Made by a program: the position numbers and the translations under genes. Shown here piece by piece: positions 56,350 to 64,000 of a DNA stretch of 64,000 nt. The stretch is from Paenibacillus puerhi (GTDB lineage: Bacteria; Bacillota; Bacilli; Paenibacillales; NBRC-103111). Below the pieces are notes generated by a model that saw only the letters and a program-made list of their open reading frames with translations, was not told the DNA's origin and searched no databases. The first letter of the stretch is position 1, and every line of letters starts with the position of its first letter. The stretch spans positions 310,001 through 374,000 of the forward strand of contig NZ_WUWM01000001.1 in NCBI RefSeq assembly GCF_009846885.1, given 5' to 3'.

Positions 56350-57786
56350 ATGAAAAAGCGATATGCGATCTGCGGAGTGAGCGGACGAGCGCTCGGTATG
56401 TTTGCCAAGCCGATCCTCACGACGTTCGCCGGCAGCTGTGAGCTGGTCGGGCTGCTGGATCGCGACCCGGCGCGTTTCGAGCTGTACCGGACGCGTTACC
56501 CGGAGCATGCCGGAGTACCGACGTACGGAGAGCAGGAGTTCGACCGGATGGTCGACGAGACGCGCCCGGACGTCATCATAGTAGCCGGCCGCGACGATAC
56601 GCATGCGCGGTATCTGATCGCCGCGCTGCGGCGCGATCTCGATGCCATCACGGAGAAGCCGATGGTTACGACCGGCGAGGACAGCCGGCGCGTGATGGAG
56701 GCCGAGCGGGCCAGCAAGGGGTCTGTCATCGTGACCTTCAATTACCGGTATGCGCCGATTCATACGCGGATTAAGGAACTGGTGCTGGAGGGCAAGCTGG
56801 GGCGGATTACCTCGATTGATCTGAACTGGTACCTGGATACGTATCACGGATCCAGCTATTTCAAGCGGTGGAACCGGGTCCGCGAGCTTTCGGGCGGCTT
56901 GTCTGTTCACAAAAGCACGCATCACTTCGATCTGGTCAACTGGTGGATCGGCCAAAAGCCGGTCGAAGCGTTCGCCTACGGCGCCCTGAATTATTACGGC
57001 GCCGAAGGGGAGGCGAATCCGAAGAAGGAGGACGGCCGGTTCTGCAGCACCTGCGACTATACGCGGGACTGTGCTTACTATGCGCGCTGGAACGCCAGAA
57101 GCAAAAATATCCGCGTGCCTGACGATCACCTGGGCTCGCTGGACGCGGCCAAGACGGGGCAAGCCGGGAAGAGCGGATTCCCTTACTCGGATTACCGGCC
57201 GGATCAATGCATCTTCGATTCGCAGATCGATATCGAAGATACGTATACGGCAACCGTTCGCTATAGCGGCGGGGCTCTGCTCAGCTACTCGGTTAATTTC
57301 TCGCTGCCCTACGAGGGCTATCGTCTCGCCATCAACGGGACGAAGGGACGCCTGGAGACGGTGGAATATCATATGCCTGGACGGACGCCGTTCCCTACGC
57401 CGGTCCAGACGATCGATTACTTCCCGCTGTTCGGCTCCAAGGAGACGATCCATGTCGTGCATCGCGAGGGCGGTCACGGCGGGGGCGATCCGCTGCTGCT
57501 GGAGGATTTGTTTATGGGCGAGGACCCGACGCGTCCGTACCGCATCCTATCGGGGTCGGAGGACGGCGCCTACTCGGTTGCGACCGGAGAAGCGGTGTGG
57601 CGCTCCGTGCAGGAGCATCGGCCCGTCACGATCGCTGAAGTGCTCGGAGCTTCAGAGCGCCAGGTATCTGGCGATGACGCGCCGCCCATCCGTTCGCGAG
57701 CCGGGGAGCCGTCTGTCGAAGTAGGAGCGGGAGCCGAAGGCTCGTCTATGCGCCTAAGCGGCCAAGGCCAAGGAGGGCATCGCTGA
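56350..57786 (+). CDS. Gfo/Idh/MocA-family oxidoreductase
   Basis: 478 residues. Rossmann domain at the start (CGVSGRALGMF in place of the usual GxGxxG), EKPMVT near 118 carrying the catalytic lysine of the EKP motif, then the alpha/beta substrate domain. Unusual: a cysteine group CSTCDYTRDC (about 234-243) typical of a metal-binding subset of this family. The C-terminal 40 residues are low-complexity. Likely oxidises or epimerises a sugar or sugar acid from the imported oligosaccharide. ATG 56350. Confidence 0.85.
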   Translation: MKKRYAICGVSGRALGMFAKPILTTFAGSCELVGLLDRDPARFELYRTRYPEHAGVPTYGEQEFDRMVDETRPDVIIVAGRDDTHARYLIAALRRDLDAITEKPMVTTGEDSRRVMEAERASKGSVIVTFNYRYAPIHTRIKELVLEGKLGRITSIDLNWYLDTYHGSSYFKRWNRVRELSGGLSVHKSTHHFDLVNWWIGQKPVEAFAYGALNYYGAEGEANPKKEDGRFCSTCDYTRDCAYYARWNARSKNIRVPDDHLGSLDAAKTGQAGKSGFPYSDYRPDQCIFDSQIDIEDTYTATVRYSGGALLSYSVNFSLPYEGYRLAINGTKGRLETVEYHMPGRTPFPTPVQTIDYFPLFGSKETIHVVHREGGHGGGDPLLLEDLFMGEDPTRPYRILSGSEDGAYSVATGEAVWRSVQEHRPVTIAEVLGASERQVSGDDAPPIRSRAGEPSVEVGAGAEGSSMRLSGQGQGGHR

Positions 57787-59987
57787 TGAGAAGGAGCGCG
57801 GGGGCATATTTTGATTATGCGGACAGCATGGCCGCCCAGACAAACGGCACCGATATCCCGCATGTGCTGGCAGCCGTCGCACAGCGGTATGTCGGGGAGC
57901 ATCCGCCGCATCCTCCGGTATACCGGGTGACGCGAACGAGCGCGACCTGCAAACAGGACGATCATCGTTACGTCTTTCCCTTGAGCCGCTTGTTCCCCGG
58001 TATGACGGAGGGACAGCGGGTCTACGCCTGGGCGAAGCTGTGGATCGAGCAGCCGCAGGAATTCATCTTCCTGCTGCGCTGCTGCGGTCCGGCCCGGCTG
58101 TACCATAACGGGCAGCTGAGGTTCGGGTCGTCGCCGGAAGAGGAAGGGGCTGAGCAGGCGCCGCTGAAGCTGAAGCTTGCCCTGACTCAAGGCTGGAATC
58201 ATGTGGTGCTGGAGCTGGGCAAGCGGCCTGGTGGAGGCTGCGGAGCTGAGTTCGGCACCGGCAACCGAAAGAACAAGCCGTTTCACTTCCTCGCTCCTTC
58301 TCCCGAGCGGGAAGGGGAAGAAGGGTGGATCTATACCGGGCCGCTGGACAGCCCTTTGGCGCATATTCCGGGAGCGGGGCATACCGAAGCATCCACGGGG
58401 GTTGCGTGGAAGCCGGAGATTTCTCCTCCGGAAGATGGCTCGCCGGGTCGTATGGAGAGACTGTACGGGCATCGGCCGGGCTGGTCCGCCTATGCCTGGT
58501 CATCGGTCGTCAACCGGACGACAGCAGCGAGGCGCGTGTGCTTGAAGGGCACGGCTTACGGCCCGCTGCGGCTGTTAGGAAACGGCCAAGTGATCCATGC
58601 AGCTTCCCAGCCGGGCGAGTTCTCGGTTGAGCTCGAGGTGTTGCCGGGCAGGACCGACCTGTTTGTCCAAGCGGTTTGCGCCGAAGATGGTGCAGAGCCT
58701 GGCTGGGGGCTAAGCATAGACCGGCTGCCGGACGGAACGGAGCTGTGTGCTCCGCGCCTGATCCATGGGTATGACAGACCGTGGCTCTGTCTTGGACCGT
58801 TCCCTCCCGGGACATCCGTGAACCCGGCTGAGTATACGGGGATGGACAGGGTGGCCGAGAGCGGCGAAGGGGAACTCGTCTACTGGACGACCGACGAGCC
58901 GAGAGCGCATGTCCGGCCTTTTCTGGAGAATGAACTGTTCGGCCGTTGGAATTACCCGCTGGGCGTCACGCTGAACGGGCTTCTGGAAACAAGCCGGCTG
59001 CTGCAGCGCAGCGATCTGGCCGACTATGCAGCCAGCCATGTCGAGTTCGCTACCTCGACCTATGCGTACTCGCTGTGGGATCGGCACCGGTTCGGCGCTG
59101 CCGGGTTGAACAACCAGCTGTCGCATATCGACAGTCTGGACGATTGCGGCTCGTTCGGCGCCTTGGCGATAATGGCCGACCGTTTCCGCCCCCTCAAGGG
59201 CGTACGCGAAGCTTCGGACGATATCGCCCGCTACATCATGGAGACGCAGGACCGGATGCCGGACGGAGCGCTGTACCGCCGCGTGGGCGTATCGCCGAGC
59301 ATGCACAATACGATGTGGTGCGACGACATGTATATGAGCGTGCCTTTCTTATGCCGGTATGCGGAGATGACGGGAGAATCCCGCTATATGGATGAGGCGG
59401 CCCGACAACTGCTGCTGTATAAAGCCTATCTGTATATGCCGGAGAAGCAGATCATGTCCCATGTGTATGACGTGGCGGCCGGGAAGCCTTCGCTGACCGC
59501 CTGGGGACGGGGCAACGGCTGGGTGTTCTTCTCCCTGGCCGTGCTGCTGGGCGTGCTGCCTCAGGAGCATCCGAGCCGCGCGGCCGTGCTGGACTTCTAT
59601 CGGGAGCTGGCCGAGGGCTATCGACGTCTGCAGGGCAGCCATGGGCTGTGGCATCAGGTGCTGACCGATCCGGAGTCTTACGAGGAGTCTTCCTGCACCT
59701 CGATGTTCATGTACGGCTTCGCTCTCGGCGTCCGGCACGGCTGGCTCGAGCAGCCCGGACCTTACGCGGAGGCTGCGCTAGGCGGGTGGCAAGGTCTATG
59801 CGAGCGTGCCATCGACAAGCGCGGCAACCTGTACGGCGTGTGCAAAGGCTCCAACTGGTCGTATTCCCATTCCTACTATAAGCATGATCTCGGTTGGAAT
59901 CTGAACGATACTCACGGGATCGGCATCGTACTGCTGGCGGGGATCGAAGTGCAGCGGATGAAGGAACGGCTTGAGACGGAGGGTTAG
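57786..59987 (+). CDS. GH105-type unsaturated glycuronyl hydrolase with N-terminal accessory region
   Basis: 733 residues. The C-terminal ~360 residues form the (alpha/alpha)6 barrel of GH105, with WCDDMYMSVPF (catalytic Asp near 513) and AWGRGNGW. These enzymes cleave the unsaturated uronic acid left at the end of pectin or similar oligosaccharides by lyases. The first ~370 residues contain a beta-rich region and no family I can name, about doubling the usual length. No signal peptide: probably cytoplasmic. Start overlaps the previous stop (TGATG). Confidence 0.85.
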   Translation: MRRSAGAYFDYADSMAAQTNGTDIPHVLAAVAQRYVGEHPPHPPVYRVTRTSATCKQDDHRYVFPLSRLFPGMTEGQRVYAWAKLWIEQPQEFIFLLRCCGPARLYHNGQLRFGSSPEEEGAEQAPLKLKLALTQGWNHVVLELGKRPGGGCGAEFGTGNRKNKPFHFLAPSPEREGEEGWIYTGPLDSPLAHIPGAGHTEASTGVAWKPEISPPEDGSPGRMERLYGHRPGWSAYAWSSVVNRTTAARRVCLKGTAYGPLRLLGNGQVIHAASQPGEFSVELEVLPGRTDLFVQAVCAEDGAEPGWGLSIDRLPDGTELCAPRLIHGYDRPWLCLGPFPPGTSVNPAEYTGMDRVAESGEGELVYWTTDEPRAHVRPFLENELFGRWNYPLGVTLNGLLETSRLLQRSDLADYAASHVEFATSTYAYSLWDRHRFGAAGLNNQLSHIDSLDDCGSFGALAIMADRFRPLKGVREASDDIARYIMETQDRMPDGALYRRVGVSPSMHNTMWCDDMYMSVPFLCRYAEMTGESRYMDEAARQLLLYKAYLYMPEKQIMSHVYDVAAGKPSLTAWGRGNGWVFFSLAVLLGVLPQEHPSRAAVLDFYRELAEGYRRLQGSHGLWHQVLTDPESYEESSCTSMFMYGFALGVRHGWLEQPGPYAEAALGGWQGLCERAIDKRGNLYGVCKGSNWSYSHSYYKHDLGWNLNDTHGIGIVLLAGIEVQRMKERLETEG

Positions 59988-60113
59988 GACGAGAAGGCAA
60001 GGAGAAGTAAGGTGACCGGGGCGGCGTGCGGCATGGGCAAGCCGCGTGCATGAAATCGAACGCGGCTCCCAGGCCTAATCCGGCGAGGACGTGCCAAGGG
60101 GGCCGGTTCAGGC

Positions 60114-60119
60114 TATAAT
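60114..60119 (+). promoter_or_regulatory. -10 box for membrane AraC regulator
   Basis: TATAAT about 34 bases before the GTG start; -35 not convincing. Confidence 0.4.
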
Positions 60120-60152
60120 GAAGAGATTCTCGGCATAAGGTGGGACATTAAC

Positions 60153-62444
60153 GTGACGCAATCCCTCAACAAGTGGCTGAAGCTGCACCTAGCCCATACG
60201 CAAACCCGATTCGTGCTCATTTTGACTGTCTCCGTATTTCTGATCATCTTGGCCGTCAGCCTGACCTCGTACTATACGTCCAAGTCGGTGCTGCAGGAAG
60301 AGCTCAGCGAGCCCCAGAGGCAAATGCTGCAGCTGAATATGAGCGTGATCGACGATTCCATCAAGGAAAGCGATCAGGTCGCTATTCAAGTGGCCTTGAA
60401 CGCAAACATCTACAAATTTTTGAACGATAAGGTACAAAATTCCTATACGACCATCTCGGAGCTGTACCAGTTTCTATCGACGTTGATCGGCAATTCGAAA
60501 TATGTCAAGAGCATCTACGTTTATGATATCGAACGCAGCAGCTTCGTAGCGCTGCCGCAAGGATACAGCTCCAGCAAGCTGACTTTCGTCGACTCCGAAT
60601 GGGTCAGCGTGGCCGATGAATTCGGCGACAGGATGACGGTCATCAAGAAGCGCCAGGTGCCGGAAGGCGCAGGCGGAAAGGGCTCGGACGTGACCTTGTT
60701 CCGTAAAATCATGATTCAGGGCGAGTTCAAGGGCATCGTCGCCGTCAATCTGAAGGATGAGGAGCTCTTCGCCAAGCTCAATCCGCCTGCTCTGAACAAC
60801 CTGGACCGGATGCGGTTCATCATCAACGAACGCGATGAAGTGCTGTATGCCTTCTCAAACTACGTGTTCGACGAAGACGTGGTCAGGCAGGCGCTGAGCG
60901 AACTGAGGCAGGAAGGCCGCGGAGGCGGGGATCTGATGTATCAGGGCCGCAAGCTGCTGGTCAACCAGCTCGAATCCCCTGTAACGGGGTGGAAGTATGT
61001 ATCGCTCGTCGTACAGGACAGCCTGCTGGCCAAATCAAAAAAAGTACGCAACGTGGTGCTGGCCGTCTCTGTAGCCGCCCTGGCCCTGGGCGGGGCGACG
61101 ATCTTCTACATCAACGCCGCCGCCTTCCGCCCGGTCCGGCGGCTGAAGCAGCTGTTCAGCGCCTATGACCGCCAAACGGACGGAGGCCCGGAGGGCCTGG
61201 ATCTGGAGAAGCTGGCCGGGGAGCTGCTGAGCAATCACGCGCATTTATCCCAGCTCGTCAGGGAGACGATGTCCGAGGCATCCTCCAAGCTGCTCCAGGA
61301 TATCCACACCGGCAGCCTCACAGGGAGACGGGATATGGAAGAGAAGTGGAACCGATACTTCAGGGACTGGACGGCGGCGCCGGTAAGCGTGGCCATCCTG
61401 TCTATCGACCGCTACGAGGCCTGGTCGCGCTCCTTCACGGGCGGCGATCAGTCGCTGCTGAAGTTTGCGCTGGCTAACATCGTAGCCGAGCTGTTTGAGC
61501 CGCAATGGCGCATTGTGTGCGCCGATTTCGGCAAGGACAAGACGGCGATTCTGCTGCAGTCCCGCGGGGAAGCGGCGGAGCCGCCGGAGAGCAAGATGGC
61601 GGAAGCGCTGGAGGTGGCGGCGCATCTGCTGAAATTTAGCGTATCCGCCGGGCTGAGTACGGCCCAGACGGATATTACCAAGCTGAAGCAGGCCATGCTG
61701 GAGGCGGAGAATGCGCTTACTTACCGCTTGTACCGGGGCTATGGACAGGCGATCCCGTTCCAGACGGTATCCGGGCATGAAGTGAAGGAGCCGCTGCCCG
61801 GCGATGGGTCGCTCGAAGAGCTGACGCGGATGATCGAGGCCGGCGACGAGGCCGGGACCCATGTAGCCGTGGAACGAATCATCAGGCATATCCGCGAGGA
61901 CTATGGCTATCCTTCGGCAGCGGTGTCCTTTCTGCAAATGGCCGTTGAGCGGATCGCGCAGATTCGGCCGGGAGGCGAGGAGGAAGCCTCGATCGTCTAT
62001 GAACGGTTCGATACGCTCTGCCTGGACGATATCGGCAGCGAGCTGAAGCGGCTTGCGGCACCGCTCGCCCGGCAATTTTACAAGCTGATCGGGAGTAAGG
62101 ATTTTATTATGTGCCACCGCATGATTGACTATATGAAACAGCATCTGGGCGAGCCGATCGGGATCCCGGAGATCGCGGAAGCGATCGGGATCAGCAGCAG
62201 TTTGGCCAGTCAGGTGTTCAAGCAGGAAACCGGCGAGACGATCTACAATTACTTGACCCGGCTGCGCATGGAGCGTGCGGGAGAGCTGCTGATGAAGACG
62301 GAACATCGCATCTCGGACATTGCGCTGATGGTCGGATATCAGCATGAGAACAGCTTTATCCGAAGCTTCCGCAAATTCAAGGATATTACCCCGGGCAAGT
62401 ACCGGGATATGATGAGAACCCGGATGGACTCCCTGCTGGAATAA
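60153..62444 (+). CDS. Membrane-anchored AraC-family regulator
   Basis: 763 residues. TM1 near 19-41, an extracellular Cache-like sensor (about 45-290), TM2 near 296-318, a long cytoplasmic linker, and two AraC helix-turn-helix motifs at about 655-755 (for example IGIPEIAEAIGISSSLASQVFK). This 'sensor plus AraC' type is common in Paenibacillus next to sugar clusters. It probably senses an external oligosaccharide and controls the genes on either side. GTG 60153 after AAGGTGGG. Confidence 0.9.
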   Translation: MTQSLNKWLKLHLAHTQTRFVLILTVSVFLIILAVSLTSYYTSKSVLQEELSEPQRQMLQLNMSVIDDSIKESDQVAIQVALNANIYKFLNDKVQNSYTTISELYQFLSTLIGNSKYVKSIYVYDIERSSFVALPQGYSSSKLTFVDSEWVSVADEFGDRMTVIKKRQVPEGAGGKGSDVTLFRKIMIQGEFKGIVAVNLKDEELFAKLNPPALNNLDRMRFIINERDEVLYAFSNYVFDEDVVRQALSELRQEGRGGGDLMYQGRKLLVNQLESPVTGWKYVSLVVQDSLLAKSKKVRNVVLAVSVAALALGGATIFYINAAAFRPVRRLKQLFSAYDRQTDGGPEGLDLEKLAGELLSNHAHLSQLVRETMSEASSKLLQDIHTGSLTGRRDMEEKWNRYFRDWTAAPVSVAILSIDRYEAWSRSFTGGDQSLLKFALANIVAELFEPQWRIVCADFGKDKTAILLQSRGEAAEPPESKMAEALEVAAHLLKFSVSAGLSTAQTDITKLKQAMLEAENALTYRLYRGYGQAIPFQTVSGHEVKEPLPGDGSLEELTRMIEAGDEAGTHVAVERIIRHIREDYGYPSAAVSFLQMAVERIAQIRPGGEEEASIVYERFDTLCLDDIGSELKRLAAPLARQFYKLIGSKDFIMCHRMIDYMKQHLGEPIGIPEIAEAIGISSSLASQVFKQETGETIYNYLTRLRMERAGELLMKTEHRISDIALMVGYQHENSFIRSFRKFKDITPGKYRDMMRTRMDSLLE

Positions 62445-62487
62445 TCAGGAGGGAGCTTCATGCGGAATATTGCCCAAGGAGGCGCTT

Positions 62488-64000
62488 ATGGACAGACGAA
62501 AGATTGTAGACCGGCACCAACCGGAGCTAACCAAATGGGACCCGTTGTCCCCGTTCTCCGTCGGCAACGGAGAGTTCGCTTTCACGGCGGACGTGACCGG
62601 GTTGCAGTCCTTTCCCGGCCAATATGAGGTTCCGCTGGGCACCCAGGCAGGCTGGGGCTGGCATTACACGGGCGGGAAGGGGCGTTTCACCGAACGGGAT
62701 GCCGCCTATCAAACTTTCGATACCTATGGCCGTCCCGTCGGCTATCCGATGAAGCCCGGCGATAAGGCGGAAGCGTATCATTGGCTTCGCCAAAATCCGC
62801 ACCGCCTTCAGCTGGGCCGCATTGCGTTCCGCTTCCTGCTGGAATCCGGAGCCGAAGCGGAGGCAGCCGATATTACGCGCATCCGGCAGCGTCTTGACTT
62901 ATGGAGAGGGCTGCTGATCAGTGAGTTTGCGGTGGAAGGCATACCGGTCCGTGTGACCACCGCCTGCCATCCAACCTTGGATACCATCGGAGTCCGAGCG
63001 GAATCCGAGCTTATCGCCCAGGGGCGGCTGCAGGTATTCGTCCGCTTCCCGTCGCCGGATATGACGAATACGGCATGGGCGAAGTCGGTTTTTCCCGACT
63101 GGGAGCACGACGACAGGCACAGGACGGAGCTGCGTGAAACCGGGAGCCGGCACGCCATACTGGACAGAAGCATGGATGAAGACAGCTATGCTGTCAACTG
63201 GTCGTGGAATACGGATGGCGGGCTCGAGCAGACGGGAGCTCATGAATTCACACTGCATCCTAAGTCGCAGGATCGGCTGCTGGAATGCTCCGTCGGCTTC
63301 GCGCCGCGCGATCCGCAGACCGCTGCCTTTGATGAGATCGCGGCAGCCAGCGCGGACCATTGGGAGGCGTTCTGGCTGAGCGGCGCGGCGATCGATTTCT
63401 CCGGCAGCTCCGATCCGCGGGCATACGAGCTGGAGCGGCGCGTGGTGCTGTCGCAGTTCCTGTGCGCTTTGCATAGCGCGGGGACGATGCCGCCGCAGGA
63501 GACCGGACTGATGTACAACAGCTGGTTCGGCAAATCCCATCTGGAGATGCATTGGTGGCATGGGGCGCATTTTCCGTTATGGGGCAGAGAAGAAAAGCTG
63601 CTGCGCAGCATGGATTGGTATACGGAGATTTTGCCCGTCGCCCGCGATCTGGCCAGCTCTCAGGGGTATGAAGGAGCCCGCTGGCCCAAAATGGTCGGGT
63701 TCGACGGCAAGCCCTGCCCGTCTCCGGTCGCTCCGGGCTTGATCTGGCAGCAGCCCCATCCGATGGCGCTCGCCGAGCTCTGCTATCAGGCGGACCCGTC
63801 AACAGCTACGCTTGAGCGCTTCCGCGACGTGGTATTTGAAGGAGCCGACTTTATGGTTTCTTTTGCCCACTGGAACGAAGAGAAGCGCGTCTATGACTTG
63901 GGGCCGCCGCTGATCCCCGCCCAGGAGTGCCATCCGCTGGACGGCAGTAAAAATCCTCCGTACGAGCTGGAATACTGGAAGTACGGATTAGACATCGCTG
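62488..64000 (+). CDS. Six-hairpin glycosidase-like protein, 3' truncated
   Basis: At least 504 residues, running off the window. ATG 62488 with AAGGAGG six bases upstream. It opens with a beta-sandwich-like part (LSPFSVGNGEFAFTADVTGL) and continues into an alpha-helical part with GLMYNSWFGKSHLEMHWWHG, similar in style to GH65/GH95-type (alpha/alpha)6 enzymes. I cannot name the exact family. No signal peptide, so it likely acts on an imported fragment. It follows the AraC regulator by 43 bases. Confidence 0.75.
   Translation, partial: MDRRKIVDRHQPELTKWDPLSPFSVGNGEFAFTADVTGLQSFPGQYEVPLGTQAGWGWHYTGGKGRFTERDAAYQTFDTYGRPVGYPMKPGDKAEAYHWLRQNPHRLQLGRIAFRFLLESGAEAEAADITRIRQRLDLWRGLLISEFAVEGIPVRVTTACHPTLDTIGVRAESELIAQGRLQVFVRFPSPDMTNTAWAKSVFPDWEHDDRHRTELRETGSRHAILDRSMDEDSYAVNWSWNTDGGLEQTGAHEFTLHPKSQDRLLECSVGFAPRDPQTAAFDEIAAASADHWEAFWLSGAAIDFSGSSDPRAYELERRVVLSQFLCALHSAGTMPPQETGLMYNSWFGKSHLEMHWWHGAHFPLWGREEKLLRSMDWYTEILPVARDLASSQGYEGARWPKMVGFDGKPCPSPVAPGLIWQQPHPMALAELCYQADPSTATLERFRDVVFEGADFMVSFAHWNEEKRVYDLGPPLIPAQECHPLDGSKNPPYELEYWKYGLDIA

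Overview
The window is ordinary chromosomal DNA from a moderately GC-rich, spore-former-type Firmicute. Paenibacillus or a close relative in Paenibacillaceae fits best. The reasons are the T-box alaS leader, AGGAGG-type ribosome binding sites with frequent GTG and TTG starts, a Bacillus 'yrr'-like gene order, AraC-type regulators with large membrane-bound sensor halves, and Lpl/Yte-type sugar transporters. I assigned the organism from family resemblance only; no rRNA or tRNA gene is visible.

Layout. (1) 1-22.3 kb is housekeeping: the tail of a CBS/CorC protein, a KtrB-type potassium channel, mnmA (reverse), cymR, a cysteine desulfurase, yrrD, a zinc-ribbon protein, yrrI, T-box and alaS, ireB, ruvX, two DUF1292 proteins, mltG and a U32 peptidase pair (trhP1/trhP2). 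Two tandem chemoreceptors that share an identical 656-bp signalling tract follow, then a class B penicillin-binding protein. This mirrors the B. subtilis cymR...yrrR region with some genes missing. (2) 22.3-28.6 kb holds a KinB-like kinase, a Tat-exported phosphoesterase, a DUF2157/GDYXXLXY pair, lipL and an esterase. (3) 28.7-33.8 kb is the pdhABCD operon. LipL lies close by and belongs to the lipoylation route that supplies PdhC, although it is not in the same operon. (4) 33.9-38.6 kb holds a coiled-coil protein with a membrane-anchored polysaccharide deacetylase, and a GH4 glycosidase with an AraC regulator. (5) 38.7-46.2 kb is a TPP-riboswitch operon: an ABC transporter of the pyrimidine-precursor type, LuxE-like acyl synthetase, LuxC-like acyl reductase, SDR and thiM. 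(6) 46.3-52.5 kb holds an unusual two-repeat protein, map, and a cell-surface cluster of LPQTG protein, class D-like sortase and transglutaminase-like protein. (7) 52.8-64 kb is a carbohydrate cluster: Lpl-type ABC permeases and lipoprotein, a Gfo/Idh/MocA oxidoreductase, a GH105 hydrolase, a membrane AraC regulator and a truncated glycosidase.

The most novel signal is region 5. Under thiamine pyrophosphate control, the three enzymes LuxE-like (acid to activated acyl), LuxC-like (acyl to aldehyde) and SDR (aldehyde to alcohol) form a complete carboxylate-to-alcohol reduction route placed between a thiamine-precursor-type importer and hydroxyethylthiazole kinase. My inference is that it salvages oxidised (carboxylate) thiamine fragments by reducing them back to the alcohols used for thiamine synthesis. 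This is untested.
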